NCBI GenBank assembly: GCA_019925095.2 | Contig: CM034401.1 | Coordinates: forward strand, 4,809,838-4,873,837 | DNA length: 64,000 nucleotides | Source: Dendrolimus kikuchii | Taxonomy: Eukaryota; Arthropoda; Insecta; Lepidoptera; Lasiocampidae | Reading direction: 5' to 3' | Shown: piece by piece, positions 11,353-22,210 of the stretch | How positions within the stretch are numbered: position 1 is the first letter of the stretch | How the letters are laid out: each line of letters opens with the position of its first letter | Position numbers and translations under genes: made by a program | Notes under the pieces: model-generated | The model's input: the letters and a program-made list of their open reading frames with translations, nothing else | Told to the model about the DNA's origin: nothing | Database searches by the model: none

Positions 11353-12804
11353 CTACAAATAGTAAATAGGTCCCAAATCACCGTCAGTTGGGAACGTTCC
11401 CAAAACGCTGGCTGCATTGCCACGTTGTATGGCAACGCTTATGCTTTGCCCAAAATACAGGCCAGCGTTTTGGTTTCGTGAGACATCTATCAACCGTTTT
11501 GATAGGTCTCGATAAAGGCGATGGGCTTCTGGACCCCATGGCCCGAGAGTTTCGACACCAAAAGCCGCAAATATATATCCACTACCAACAGATGCATATT
11601 TGCGACGTTTTAGGTCCTCTTGTCGGGCGGCAGCTGCACCAGCTACCACAGCCGTATCCGGAAGATGGGACGCTGCCAAAGTGTCAACGCACGTTGCGTC
11701 CCAAACTAATGGTCGTCCCATCTTCCATGGCACCAAAGACATCCCGTCCGGTCTCTTGCCATCGTCGCGACACAGTCCATTTGGCTCTAAAATGGCTGGG
11801 GTCCCGGTGGTGACAAGAGCCCGGCGGATAATGTCATTTAGTGCAGCATGGCGTGGTATTCTGCCGGCGCTTCTGACGCATGACAAGCCATGGTGACCTG
11901 AACCACCGACTTTATCTCCGCATTGACAGTGATGAGGGACTACAGTCGGTGCCCCCAGTCGAATAGAGGCAGCAATCCTAAATGTAGTGTCATCTAGGAG
12001 TGTGCCTAAATTTGATGAGGGCAGCGCCTGAAGCCACAAGCCTGACTCCCATTTTGAGACTGCTAAGAGGCGGGCTCGCTCAGCTTCGTTGACACTAGTG
12101 GATAAGAGATTTTTATACACCAACTTGCTGAGCGGCCCGTCCCAAAGCTTCTGTGATTTGGGCTCTACTGGATAATTTTGACTCGGGCATGCTAGTGACC
12201 ATGCGTTTCTAGCCTCAGCCAAGTATGGGACCTCAAAATCACTTAGTGACGGATTTATTAGTTTGCCAATGAGGTCCACAGTACTATAAACTGAGGACAG
12301 AAAAGCAGGTAAAGCTACATCTGAGATTTTGCGTATTCCCAAGCCGCCTAGCCTGATTGGCAGGGTAGCTTGGGTCCACGTGCGGTCTTCAAAATCAAAT
12401 GGTAAATTTAAAATGGAAGTGAGCGATTGTCTAATGGTGGAATCCAAAACATTTAGAATATTTGAGTGCCTCCACAGGGGAGAGCACCGTAGGACGTACA
12501 TAAAATTTGGAACAAATAAGCAATGCCGAATAATAAAATAAGCACTGTGTTTGCTTATTATTTTTAAGTTGTCTACTTTGTGTGTAAAATTTTGAATTTT
12601 GTCGTCAAAGAAAGAGTTAAAAGATTCTTCGAAGACAGGTGCCCCGAGGAGGGTCAAATTTTTTTTACTTACAATTTTTAAATTTGGGGCCAGATTTATA
12701 AGTTCAGAAATGAGGTAGTCACAATTTTCATTTATGAAAAGTTCACATTTTGAAAAATTTAGTTCCAGGTCTATTTTGCCGAATTCTTCAGTTAGCATGG
12801 TCAT
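11353..12804 (-). CDS. RLE-type non-LTR retrotransposon, C-terminal ORF (R2 superclade)
   Basis: The 483-codon open frame holds the end of the RT (LELNFSKCELF at about residues 13-23; LPIRLGGLGIR at 148-158), then a zinc-knuckle-like C-x-C-x8-HH-x3-C (C293, C295, H304/H305, C309). A GRIPRH stretch and a PD-(D/E)XK-like nuclease core follow, with RPDG at 351-354 and WDATCVD at 368-374. This order is that of R2-type LINEs with a restriction-like endonuclease, which nick the target to prime reverse transcription. The RT palm with its catalytic aspartates is absent, so the copy is 5'-truncated and the first ATG is accidental. AATAAA and a (TA)n run lie just past the stop. Two decayed relatives are at 18340-18797 and 28731-28877. 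The frame has no internal stop, suggesting recent insertion or constraint. The exact clade is not resolved. Confidence 0.8.
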   Translation of the reverse strand: MTMLTEEFGKIDLELNFSKCELFINENCDYLISELINLAPNLKIVSKKNLTLLGAPVFEESFNSFFDDKIQNFTHKVDNLKIISKHSAYFIIRHCLFVPNFMYVLRCSPLWRHSNILNVLDSTIRQSLTSILNLPFDFEDRTWTQATLPIRLGGLGIRKISDVALPAFLSSVYSTVDLIGKLINPSLSDFEVPYLAEARNAWSLACPSQNYPVEPKSQKLWDGPLSKLVYKNLLSTSVNEAERARLLAVSKWESGLWLQALPSSNLGTLLDDTTFRIAASIRLGAPTVVPHHCQCGDKVGGSGHHGLSCVRSAGRIPRHAALNDIIRRALVTTGTPAILEPNGLCRDDGKRPDGMSLVPWKMGRPLVWDATCVDTLAASHLPDTAVVAGAAAARQEDLKRRKYASVGSGYIFAAFGVETLGPWGPEAHRLYRDLSKRLIDVSRNQNAGLYFGQSISVAIQRGNAASVLGTFPTDGDLGPIYYL

Positions 12805-12842
12805 TAAGACTATGTTTATTAAGACTATGTTTTAGTTATTAA

Positions 12843-12983
12843 TACACCTAATATATGAAATTGGGGCTTCCTATTTCACACATTGATTATCTTCATGCAG
12901 GTTTCATTATGATGTTTTCTTTCACAATTAACTAATGTTAATTGTAACAATATGCAAACTAAGACCTGTAGATAAGTGGCATT
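12843..12983. repeat. Fragment of a lepidopteran-type repeat
   Basis: TTTCACACATTGATT...GATGTTTTCTTTCAC resembles text near 31.95, 45.9 and 58.7 kb. Only a short decayed piece remains. Confidence 0.35.
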
Positions 12984-13242
12984 AGCGGTTACCATCGCCT
13001 ACGTACATTTGCAACACCAAAGTTGCTACAAATGCGCTACTGCTCTTTTAGGGGAGACTGGAACCTGGACACTGATGCCGGAACACAACTCAAGGTTGTT
13101 ACGGCGGCATACTGTAGACCAGGGGTGGTGGCCATCCAGACGGGCAAATGCCCTATTACCTGGCTGTTGTTCTGTCGCCTCATAAGACAGACCGCCCGGT
13201 CGCACGAAATTGTATTTTTTCTCCGTTCTTGCACGGATAAAA
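12984..13242 (-). repeat. Short interspersed repeat, copy 4
   Basis: The shared head (GCACGGATAA near 13240) and body are preserved. The tail-side ~45 bases are missing, so the copy stops at AGCGGTTACCATCGCC. This deletion of the A-rich end is unlike the 5' truncations of the other copies. Confidence 0.75.
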
Positions 13243-13464
13243 ATGTATGGGAATGACATCCCGTTACGCTAAATATTAAGTCATTTCCATAATTTTACAG
13301 TCTTTTCGTTAAGCGCTAATGCTACTTGTCTGCTGGGTCATATCAGAAAATTGCTTACGTAGTATGACGCTATGGTTTCTATCCAGAATTCTAACCCACA
13401 TTATTTGAAACGCGAGTGCATTACGGCATTATTAAAAGTATATCTTGCGATTCTGTTTGTAAAT

Positions 13465-13620
13465 CCATATCCCGGGTTGTCTTGAAGAGATCACTTCAAA
13501 GCGATAAGGCCCCCATTGTTCCTGCATTCTGTTTAATGCGACTACTGTAAATTGTTGATTTAATATGTATGTGGTGAACAATAAAGCGTTTTCTATTCTG
13601 TTCTATATCTATATCTATTA
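13465..13620 (+). repeat. LINE 3'-end repeat (AGCGATAAGGCC family), copy 1
   Basis: This carries GTTGTCTTGAAGAGATCAC, AGCGATAAGGCCCCC, GTGGTGAACAATAAAG and a TTCTA/ATCTAT simple-repeat tail. The AATAAA and A/T-rich tail give the orientation. Related copies are at 24632, 28520, 29150 and 54725. The tail repeat differs between copies. Confidence 0.65.
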
Positions 13621-14168
13621 AAGGTTTAATTACCATAACATAGACCTTAAGTACACAATTGAACATCAATCTTGTAACAACTCCAATATAATATTATTCT
13701 ATAACCTCACTTTAACAAAGTTTTGGCTGGTTAGCTAATTAGTTCTCAACGTTCTTGATTGTTATTATGTTAGTTAGATTATTACGTAAGGGTTTCAAAG
13801 GATTTAACTTTAATAGCAATTAAGCCACTTAACTGGGTCACGGATTGCTTTAAGTTCTGCCGCACAATGATACGAGTGCTTGGAAAACTTTTGTGATTCG
13901 TTCAGTTGTACCATACAATGTCGGTGTACAATGAGAATCTTAATGTTAATTAAGTCATGTATCCTGAACTTTTTGACTTGTTTTGGAGTAATTCTTGCAA
14001 GAAGTGAATCTTTATAAAATTCTGATATAAAAGAAAAAATTACACTGTGGTTTCTTACATTAAACTATGAGGAAACCAAGTATTTATTGGTCACTCAATA
14101 GACACACGCACACACACGTACACATGCAAAAAATTTTATGAAATGCATTGCTCTATCTTGATAATACT

Positions 14169-14640
14169 GTTACGAGTTGCAGGACTCAAATTAAAATGCC
14201 GTTGGAATTATTATAGAGTTTATTAGAACTATACAAACACGTATAACACAGGTACAAATATAACTAGACACAATCAGTCCAAACGTAATGCGCGATTCAA
14301 TAACACGCGCAAAGTCCGTCACTAAATAGATTATCGAATGTACACAAGTCTTGCCTTGATCGTGGTTCTCGCTCGACTGCTGATCTCCCCATTGGGCCAT
14401 TGCTTTATACGGCTGCACCGATACAATATGGCTGCCCGCCCGCGTAGATCGAATTTCTTAGAATCAGTTCGACACACCTGTCTAATGACTGCCATGAAAG
14501 ATTACAATACACAATGGGCTGTTTTTTTAATCACAAAATTTAAACACAAGGTAAACAAAAGAAGTCCAAATGCCGAAAGGTAATAAACTGCAGGTGTGAA
14601 TTGGTCTTTGTCGATCGTAAGTATACTTTTAAGGGTAACA
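14169..14640 (-). mobile_element. LTR-like repeat, copy 1
   Basis: The ends are TGTTACGA-type on the left and GTAACA on the right, i.e. TG...CA with short inverted ends. On the minus strand a TATAAAGCAATGGCCCA box lies mid-way and a TAATAAA signal near the end, giving a U3-R-U5 layout. It is homologous to 54255-54714 and 55137-55577. A small insertion near the right end (AGTATACTTTTAAGG) separates it from the 54-kb copy. No internal retroviral-type coding region adjoins it. Confidence 0.6.
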
Positions 14641-15235
14641 ATTTCACGCTAATATTCTTTGAGAAAGTATCATCAGAAATTTGTAATCAAGACAATGATT
14701 ACGGCATGGTTCTACCACAGCGAGTTTTACAGAGAGCCCTCTAACACCAATTTTCCATCTGATAGTTTTAGATTGTTAATAAAAGATGAAGTTACTACTC
14801 ACCCTGTTAAGTTGCTAACTCGATAAAACGATCTAAATCACATGTTTGTGCGGTGTATTTCAATGCGTATCGTCTATTTTATCTTTCTTCCGATTACTAG
14901 GTTCAGTAGCCGGAGGAGAACGTCGCCACGCCCGAATGCACGCGATAGCGGCGAACGTAACAACTACCTACAACATACTTATAATTAGGCACTTACAGGT
15001 GTTCCACATTTCCGCGAAAACTACGTGAAAAACGGAAATATAGAATGGGTTCTCGTGTTCTTTAATTTGTCTCAGATGGAGCAGACGACTCTTGGAGTAG
15101 CGACCGCATCTCGGCAAACGTAGCGTAGGACGCTCTTCAGTTAGGTAAAGCAACCATCTGCGCAAGAACGCCGTTAGCCAACGATAGTATATTATAACAC
15201 CGTAAGTCTTTTTTATTTGTTTACAAAAGGAAATT
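14641..15235. other. Non-coding; one unassigned CG-richer patch
   Basis: 15060-15190 is richer in CG than its surroundings and looks like part of a dispersed repeat, but I cannot prove a family or coding content. Confidence 0.35.
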
Positions 15236-15965
15236 CGATTGAGGACCATTAGTCATGCGGGGAATTGCGGCCGGTGTGAGGGATTCGTCAGGTTGAGGTG
15301 GCACTAGCACCGCAAGCAAGAGTCCTATTGCCACACCATAGTCAGAGCTACCCACTAAAACCCCTCGGTATTCTATCCTTCGCCCTTATGCCAGGGCACG
15401 GGTACATGGCCTAGCCCATCCGTGGGCCCTGGCAGCCGGTGGGCCTCGTCCAATACCCGAAGTCTTCAAACTTTTGTTACCCCTTCCTCCTATGCTATTC
15501 CCATCTATTCCATATCCCATTCTTCCTGAATGATCCTCCCATCCCATCATTCCTTGATCCCATCCACTCTATCCCTATACTTGCGGTGTATGTGCGACTC
15601 AATGTTCATACCTATACCAAGCATAGTGATGTGCACACGCACATCACTCGGCATAGGGATGACATGAAACATCTAGAAGACAATCTTAGAAAATTGGGCA
15701 GATTGATGCATGTCATGGAACCGTTAATATACAATAAACTACCTAAAAGGAATACGGAGTCACCATCCGTCGATCCATTTAAAATACGGCTCAGGAAATG
15801 GTTAGTCGAGCAAATCTTCTATAGTCATGAAGAGTTTACCTATGATATGAAATGGACATATGACTTTGTTATGAATAAAAGATTTCTGATTCCCTTCGTA
15901 AAGGTTGGCAACACGTTGGCTTCACACCTGGTGTTGCAAACGTCTATAGGCGATGGTAACTAGAT
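15236..15965 (+). pseudogene. Internally deleted LINE: 5' region joined to RT C-terminus and 3' end
   Basis: 15236-15440 is homologous to the minus-strand block 42105-42389 (shared order GATTGAGGACCA, TGGCACTAGCACCG, CTAAAACCC(T/C)TCGGTAT, CTTATGCCAGGGC). It is followed by an open frame whose part from about 15590 reads HITRHRDDMKHLEDNLRK, then YNKLP, then FKIRLRKWLVEQIFYSHEEF. The ...LP...FK..L+.WL....FYS..EF pattern ends many insect LINE RTs. The piece then runs into GGTGTTGCAAACGTCTATAG at 15930, matching the 3' half of the ~310-bp short repeat. The palm and endonuclease are missing. Confidence 0.6.
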
Positions 15966-16043
15966 TCCAGTAAGTAAGTCGTCTCCCAATTTGCCAGATT
16001 CGCATTTAAAACATGTGTAGCAGAGGGTCATATATACGGCGGC

Positions 16044-16284
16044 GACGGCCTCTATGGCTGAGTGAGCTAAGCCTTTGTAGGCCTACCTCACTGGCAACGC
16101 AGAGGTTTCGGCTTCGATTCCTGACATGGTAAATTTCGAAACGAATTTTCTTCGTTATTTACTATGGTCTCGGTGTCGATGGGATCGACCCCAAAGTAGT
16201 CCGTCGTATATTACCCATAACACAAGCGTAACTTGCTTAATTTGGGAATATACAATATGTATGTTTGTCGGCCGATTATTATTG
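16044..16284 (+). repeat. tRNA-derived SINE, copy 1
   Basis: An A-box-like TATGGCTGAGTGAG is followed about 45 bases later by a B-box-like GCTTCGATTCC. A tRNA-unrelated body (ACTATGGTCTCGGTG, CATAACACAAGCGTAACTTG) and an ATT-rich tail complete it. The layout equals the copy at 17160-17405. It is more diverged than that copy. Confidence 0.75.
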
Positions 16285-17159
16285 AAGTGAAACTTCTATA
16301 TAGACTTGACTATATAGACGTGTCTTCCCACTTGTCCGTTGAAGTTTCACTTCTACTATGTGTCCCAGCCTACATTTCGATTTTATTATATAGGCATTAA
16401 AAATACTAATAACATCATAAAACCAATTTAGTTAAGACTTTTAATAAAGAAGACTTCAAACCTCTTGAGACCATAAAAGAGGTGATTGGTAAGGAAACAA
16501 TAGCAATTCTGAAAGCAAACGGTTGCGGTCATGCCTTCAATAAATAACGACCAAAATAAGGATCCGTTCATTTCGTACAAATATTGTAACAATGGAATTC
16601 TAATAACTAGATTCGAAAGCACTCCAAGGCTTATTGCTGAGTTTGTTCATTCAAATTTATATTGTTCCAACGTTAAGAGTCCATCCTACGCACTGTTCAT
16701 TTACGATATTGAGACTGATTGCAAAAATTTAAAGTAACAGCTATCTACGTGCAATGAAAAGGGATTTGTTATGTATTATAGTATTTTTTTATCAAATACT
16801 TTACTAAACATTACGATTTAGCCTATAGATACTAATAAATAATTAATTTTTACCTAATATGCCACAAAATAAATGATATCTAAGAATGTCTCCATTGGCA
16901 CTTTATTTAGTATTCGCAACGCTTAGAATACCGCAAATTTGTCTCAAGAAATGGAAGGCGCGGTTCAGATATAATGACAGTTTTGACAGTTACCGGGACT
17001 TTCCATCTTCATCCAGTTTTTTTATTTGTTTTCATATTACTTCGAAGAGTACATTCATTTAGTCATTGTCTCTTAATTATGAAAAGATTTTAAAGGTATT
17101 AAGAATAGAATTACCGCATCACATTTAATTGATGTAAATAAATAAACTGTTTTAATATG
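16285..17159. other. Non-coding, with a GAAGTTTCACTTC-type motif
   Basis: TTGAAGTGAAACTTC at about 16284 and GAAGTTTCACTTC at about 16342 are short inverted partners around a TATAGAC-rich stretch. Nothing else was recognised. Confidence 0.4.
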
Positions 17160-17405
17160 ACGGCCTCTGTGGTTGAGCGGGCTCAGCCTTTGCCGGCCTA
17201 CCTCCCTGCAACACAGAGGCTCCGGGTTCGATTCCTGGTATAGTAAATTTCGGAAACGTATTTTCTCCGTTGTTTACTATAGTCTGGATGTCTGGGATCG
17301 GCCCCAGAGTCGTAGTACGTTGTATATTACACATAACACAAGCGTAACTTGTTTAATTTGAGGATATACAATATGTGTGTTTGTCTGCCTATTATTATTA
17401 TAATA
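17160..17405 (+). repeat. tRNA-derived SINE, copy 2 (better preserved)
   Basis: The A box TGTGGTTGAGCGG and the B box GGGTTCGATTCC are near consensus for RNA polymerase III internal promoters. A ~150-base body shared with copy 1 follows, then (ATT)n. SINEs of this kind are transcribed by Pol III and mobilised by a LINE with a matching 3' end. I could not identify that partner in this window. Confidence 0.8.
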
Positions 17406-17652
17406 TAAATTCTAACGTACATTACCCTGGCTCTTGTTTTCCCACTCTCGCTACACCCATTGATTTTCTGGAAGAAAACTCTTTTTAGGGTTATGCTCGC
17501 CTTTTTACATCGCCACTATTTTGTAGTTTTATATGTAATTATTTTGTGTACAATAAAGAATGAAAAATTATCATTGTCTACGTATCAGCGATGAAGTATT
17601 AAAATATACTTATATACGATACAAAACAATTATAAACGTATTTACTTACTCT

Positions 17653-17858
17653 TACACACCTTCCATGATCAAATTGATCGTGTACTAGCAGAAGGTGATG
17701 TCAGGAGCCTTAAGAACAGAGGAGCTTGCATGACAAGAGTTATGAATGTCAAAGAGGCAAGTGAGGTGTGTAAGAATAAGCCTAAATGGCACTCTGTTGT
17801 TCGTGCCTACCCCGCAAGGGAACTGGCGTGAAGTTATGTATGTATGTATGTATGTATG
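17653..17858 (+). mobile_element. LINE 3' end with (TGTA)n tail, copy a
   Basis: The coding part matches the family's C-terminus (FHDQIDRVL through RAYPARELA, then TGA and (TGTA)n). The flanks carry TACTTACTCT at 17643-17652 and 17859-17868, a 10-bp target-site duplication. The copy is 5'-truncated within the RT C-terminus, as expected of target-primed reverse transcription. Confidence 0.85.
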
Positions 17859-18339
17859 TACTTACTCTGAGGGACTTAATATTAACGATTGAAATGTCTT
17901 CGGTATAAATATTTATTATTAGACTTGTAGCTTTTATAGATTTAAAGAACTGGATTGATAAATATCTATAACTTAAGGATAGGGTGCGTTCTTAACTATA
18001 AATTAACATGCGAAATGGCGCGTAACTGGACAATTGTTTATTTGACGGCCGCAGAACATTAGTACTATTTTTTGAGATTTAATTAACATCTTACATTTTT
18101 ATTATCATTTGTTTATTTTATTTTTTAATATTTGATGAATATTCGACATGTTTAAATATTTTCTTTTTGTGTGTTTTTATAGCATGGTTTTAATATCAAA
18201 CTAAAACTAACTTAAATCATATAATTAAATACTAAAAATAAATTAAGTTATAAATATAAACTTAAAAATAAACTCCAAACTATACTATACACTATATAAA
18301 AACTAAAACTAAATAAAAAAGGGAAAAATGCCAGTCCCA

Positions 18340-18797
18340 AACCACTGTCATTTACCGGGAATCTTTGAGCAAAATAGACGCCAGCCTTCTGGTCGCGTGT
18401 GACGTCTACCACACGTTTGGCGACGTCACGGTATACCTTAAGAGCGTTAGGACCCCACGGACCCAGAGTTTCCACCCCAAATGCCGCAAATGTGTAACCA
18501 TTTCCAATGGCGGCATATTTGGCCTCCTGTTCGGCTGCAGCAGAACCGGCGGTAGTGCACGTACTTGAAAGATGGGACGCCGCCAGAGTGTCAACGCAAG
18601 TAGCATCCCACACTAAGGGGCGGCTCATCTTCCAGGGAATCAGCGTCATCCCATTCGGTCTCTTGCCATCGTCGCGTCACAAGCCGTTTGGTTCCAAAAT
18701 GGAAGGTACCCCGGCGGTGACAAGAGCCCGGCGGATGACATCGTTGAGTGCCGCGTATCGGGAAATTCTACCGGCGCTTCTACTGCAGGATAGATAG
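18340..18797 (-). pseudogene. R2-like RLE retrotransposon remnant, copy 2
   Basis: The minus strand aligns with residues of about 311-450 of the 11353-12804 [28 protein letters not shown], a TGA stop where the other copy has cysteine, then DDGKRPNGMTLIPWKM and PLVWDATCVDTLAASHL. The nuclease core RPNG...WDATCVD has N where the other copy has D. A few residues are deleted after AEQEAKYA, and the frame diverges after AGVYFAQ. Confidence 0.75.
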
Positions 18798-18801
18798 TCC
18801 G

Positions 18802-19239
18802 TGGTGTCCCAAACGTTCCACCCTATATGTTTAAATATAATTAAGTATTTAATATTTAACTTTGAATAAATATTAACAACAATATTATAAGTCAGGTAAG
18901 TAAAACAACGATCTAAAATCCGCCAAAGAATTTACAGTGTTAAGAACCATGGGAGAAATAGTTGAATACCTTAAACATTCCGAGTAAATTATAAGTCAAC
19001 GAAGCTTTACGATAAAACTCTCGGAATAATTTAACGTTCAAATTAAATGAGAGAGAAAAGAAAAAGGTTTTCTTAATTAGATGCCGAGGTGTAGATAACT
19101 CGCTTCCCGCCAAATCGTCAGGTCATTGCGTGACCAGACCACAATTTATGACTTAATAGCGGAGTTCGCGTTAAATACGTCTTAGATAAGGCGCTTCTAA
19201 GTGATTGTTGGAGCTCACAACAATCGTAATTACTCCAAA
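18802..19239. other. Non-coding, no feature seen
   Basis: AT-rich. Nothing recognised. Confidence 0.35.
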
Positions 19240-20465
19240 CTGCTATCTGTGCTCTAACTCACGCGATCTGTTTCAACACCCGATTTCAATTCGTGCTAAT
19301 TGCTAAGGTCTATACGGTTATGGTTACCAATCGTTGTTCGTCAGATAATTGCTATTCACTTTAGGACGTTAGTCTCAATTAGTTTGCGCCTTATATTTCG
19401 ATTCTTCGTCTACTTGTTCCAACCTCAAACTGTGGTCCTTGTGCAAATCTCCGATCCATTGGATCGAAGGGCGTTCTACACTGTAACAAACTGTTACGTG
19501 TTGTAATTCACGCGATATCTTTCGACACCTGATTTCAAATCGTGCTAATTGCCAAGGTCTATACGGTTATGGTTAACCGATCGTCGTTCGAAAGCTAATT
19601 GCTCTTCACTTTTGAACGTAGGTCTCAATTAGCTTGGGCCTTATATTTCCATTCACCAGCTACTTCTTCCAACCTCAAACTATGGTTCTTGTGTGCAAAT
19701 TTTCGGTCCACCGGACTGGAGAGCATTCTACACTGTAACAAATTGCTACATGTAACTCACGCGATCTGTTTCAAAATTCGATTTCAAATCGTCCTAATTG
19801 CTTTCCAACGTCTATAATATAGTCTCTATACGGTTATATTTAACAATTGTCATCATCAGCTAATTGCTGTTCACTTTTGTACGTAGGGCTCACCTAATTT
19901 GAGCCATATATCCCGCTCTCCCGCCTTCTTTATCCATTCTCAACATGTCCTTGTGCGAGCCTTTAGCCCACCGTACTGGACATCCTACACTGCCAGAAAT
20001 TGCTACCTGTACTATAAACTCGCGTGATTTGTTTCAACACCAGATTCCAAACTATGTTTATTGGAGAGGTCATGGTAAAAATCGCCGTCGTCGGCTAATT
20101 AATGTCCACTTTTGTACGTAGGGCTCACCTAGTTTGCGCCTTATATCCCAATCCACTTGCACCGCCTTCTTTATAAAGCGTCAACTGACATCCTTGCGCA
20201 ATTCGTTGATCCACAGGACTGGAGGGCATTCAACACATCTACCTGTGCTGTAATTCTCGCAATTTCCTTCTACACTCGATTTCAAATGTGCTTATTGCTC
20301 TCCAAGATTTTTTTTTGTACGATTATGGTTAACAATTGTTATTGTTAGCGCATTGTTGTCCACTTTTGGATGTAAGCTTCCTTTACTTTACGCCGTATAT
20401 CTTGGTCCACTGCATTCGTCAAACAGCCTCAACCAGCCACCTCTAATCATCGGTTGACTGGGCGG
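19240..20465 (+). repeat. Diverged tandem array, ~250-bp unit, about 5 units
   Basis: Corresponding landmarks recur at about 19261, 19510, 19759, 20020 and 20258 (CACGCGATCTGTTTC and variants), giving spacings near 249, 249, 261 and 238. Each unit also carries a CTATACGGTTATGGTTA-like part, a TTCACTTTTGNACGTAGG part and a CGGACTGGAGGGCATTCTACACT part, more diverged in the later units. The first three units are the most alike. No long open frame spans the array. The period is longer than one nucleosome repeat. Confidence 0.8.
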
Positions 20466-20798
20466 CCGTGATAACTGAAATTTTGATCAACTACATAATA
20501 TTAACGAATTCGAGTGTATTTATAACTTTGCATTTCGTTCTGACGTTTAGATCTCCGTGCCAGTTCTGTTTGAAATTTCGTTGTTACAAATTAAAACTTG
20601 GCGGACGATGGTAAAACTTCTTTTCTACTTTGATAATTGCTTCAAAAGTTTCTCCTTGGAAGATCTTCAGGCTACACTTGAAATAAATGTTTAATGAAAT
20701 ATAATATTCCAAAAATCATTGAAGTATCATCTTGTGATAATGTTTAATGGAAATGAGATTGAAGTGTAACTGTTGGTTGTTGTACTAATTTCGAAAAA
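20466..20798. other. Non-coding, no feature seen
   Basis: No repeat border or exon was recognised. Confidence 0.35.
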
Positions 20799-21079
20799 TC
20801 TATAACATTATAAAATTCTAAACATGCCGTGTCTGTACATCGAAGCCATTAAAAAAAACCAACTGGAATAGATAATATAAACGATGGAGAACACGATGCA
20901 TTCTTTTAGATTTCTTGATTGTTTGTTCGGGATTCACGTAAAAACTACTGGGCCAATTTCGATTCGATTTTCATTAATCGATAGCAAATTCTTAGACCTA
21001 AAATCTGCGCTACTTTTTATCCCGGGAATCCCGCGAGAATTTCAAGTCAAGCGTGGACGAAGTCGCGGAAAAATCTTAG
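20799..21079 (+). mobile_element. Helitron-like non-autonomous element (CATGCCGTGTCTG family)
   Basis: It starts A|TCTATAACATTATAAAATTC and ends AAATCTTAG|T, where relatives have CCTAG|T. Inside are GGGATTCACGTAAAAACTAC, CTACTTTTTATCCCGGGA and GCGTGGACGAAGTCGCGG near the 3' end. This is the short form; relatives at 26221 and 49353 have a longer middle. Confidence 0.7.
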
Positions 21080-21560
21080 TGCGATAATAATACTTAAACG
21101 GCAAACAACACATATATTTATACGATGCATAATTCGATTCAATATCGACTTCTCCTAACACACTGCGGCGCGATCGGCTTTCTTTAGCCAGCTTCACTCT
21201 TAGAGACGGAGACTTCGTTTTTCTATTAATCGTCTAAATTTTTTATATACAAATAAATTGATGGAGTTTTTGGCGGGAACTGAAAGGGGACGTTGTGCTG
21301 TGCAGTTTTATTTTCTAAAAATTTGTAAAATTACTCTAAAATGAACAATAGTTGTAGGATATTGATAGTTTTTGAGTAGTAATATTATGTGTTTTTGCGA
21401 GAAATGTGAACTATATAGCCAAATGTGGCCTTTCGATTTTTCACAAGAACTCCGTTGAATGACGTCGATTGTAGCCTACAATACCACGGCGCCTGGCTTA
21501 AAGACCTAGTTGCCAAGTCTTAAACATAATAAAATATAATAATAATAAATTAATGCATAC

Positions 21561-21891
21561 GTGTCGGGGTGAAGGTAAGGAAAGGAATGCTCCGGTGGTT
21601 CGGGCATGTGGAAAGAATGCATGATGAAAGAATGACTAAACAGATATACAATGCAAAAGTGGATGGATGCAGAAGTCGTGGACGGCCACGACACACCTTC
21701 CATGATCAAATTGATCGTGTACTAGCGGAGGGTGATGTCAGGAGCCTTAAGAACAGACGAATGTGCATGACAAGAGTTATGAATGTCAAAGAAGCAAGTG
21801 AGATGTGTAAGAATGGGCCTAAATGGCGCTCTGTTGTTCGTGCCTACCCCGCAAGGGAACTGGCGTGAAGTTATGTATTTATGTATGTATG
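21561..21891 (+). mobile_element. LINE 3' end with (TGTA)n tail, copy b
   Basis: The ~95-codon open frame includes RWFGHVERMHDERMTKQIYN, GCRSRGRPRHTFHDQIDRVL and the terminal RAYPARELA. Flanking TAATGCATAC at 21551-21560 and 21892-21901 is a perfect 10-bp TSD. A (G/R)WxGHxxR...GRP(R/K) layout is also seen at the C-terminus of the RTE element at 60674, so this is probably the same broad class of RT. Confidence 0.88.
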
Positions 21892-22210
21892 TAATGCATA
21901 CAAATATTTTTGAAGGGTCGCTAAGCATTTCTAAACTAGCAATATACACTTCAAAGAAATTATTTTGACGAAACATAGAAACACATTTTATTTTATGTAT
22001 TTATTAAATAAACAGTTACTTAATTGAAGTGAAAAGGATGTCTAACAGATGCAGGCAGATTTTTGTGACAGGCCTTAATAAGCTCTGGGCCTCGGTGCCA
22101 CCCGCCATCGCCGGGAAACGTAACTTATTGTATCATCCCGGGAATAAAATACCCAATTTCGTTATCTGATCATAATTTAAACCTAGTCTTAATTAAAGTG
22201 TCCCAATAAA

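Noticed and set aside
15439..15963. The first ~50 codons of the 174-codon frame as a signal peptide-bearing gene
   Set aside because: The hydrophobic start is a C/T-rich junction segment. The recognisable part is a LINE RT C-terminus, and the frame ends in 3' repeat sequence.
17173..17250. A functional tRNA gene suggested by A and B boxes
   Set aside because: The acceptor and anticodon stems do not pair as in a tRNA, and the sequence continues into a SINE body present in a second copy.
21722..21976. Plus- and minus-strand frames repeated at several loci (e.g. 24307-24492, 60044-60274)
   Set aside because: They are antisense readings of the (TGTA)n LINE C-terminus.
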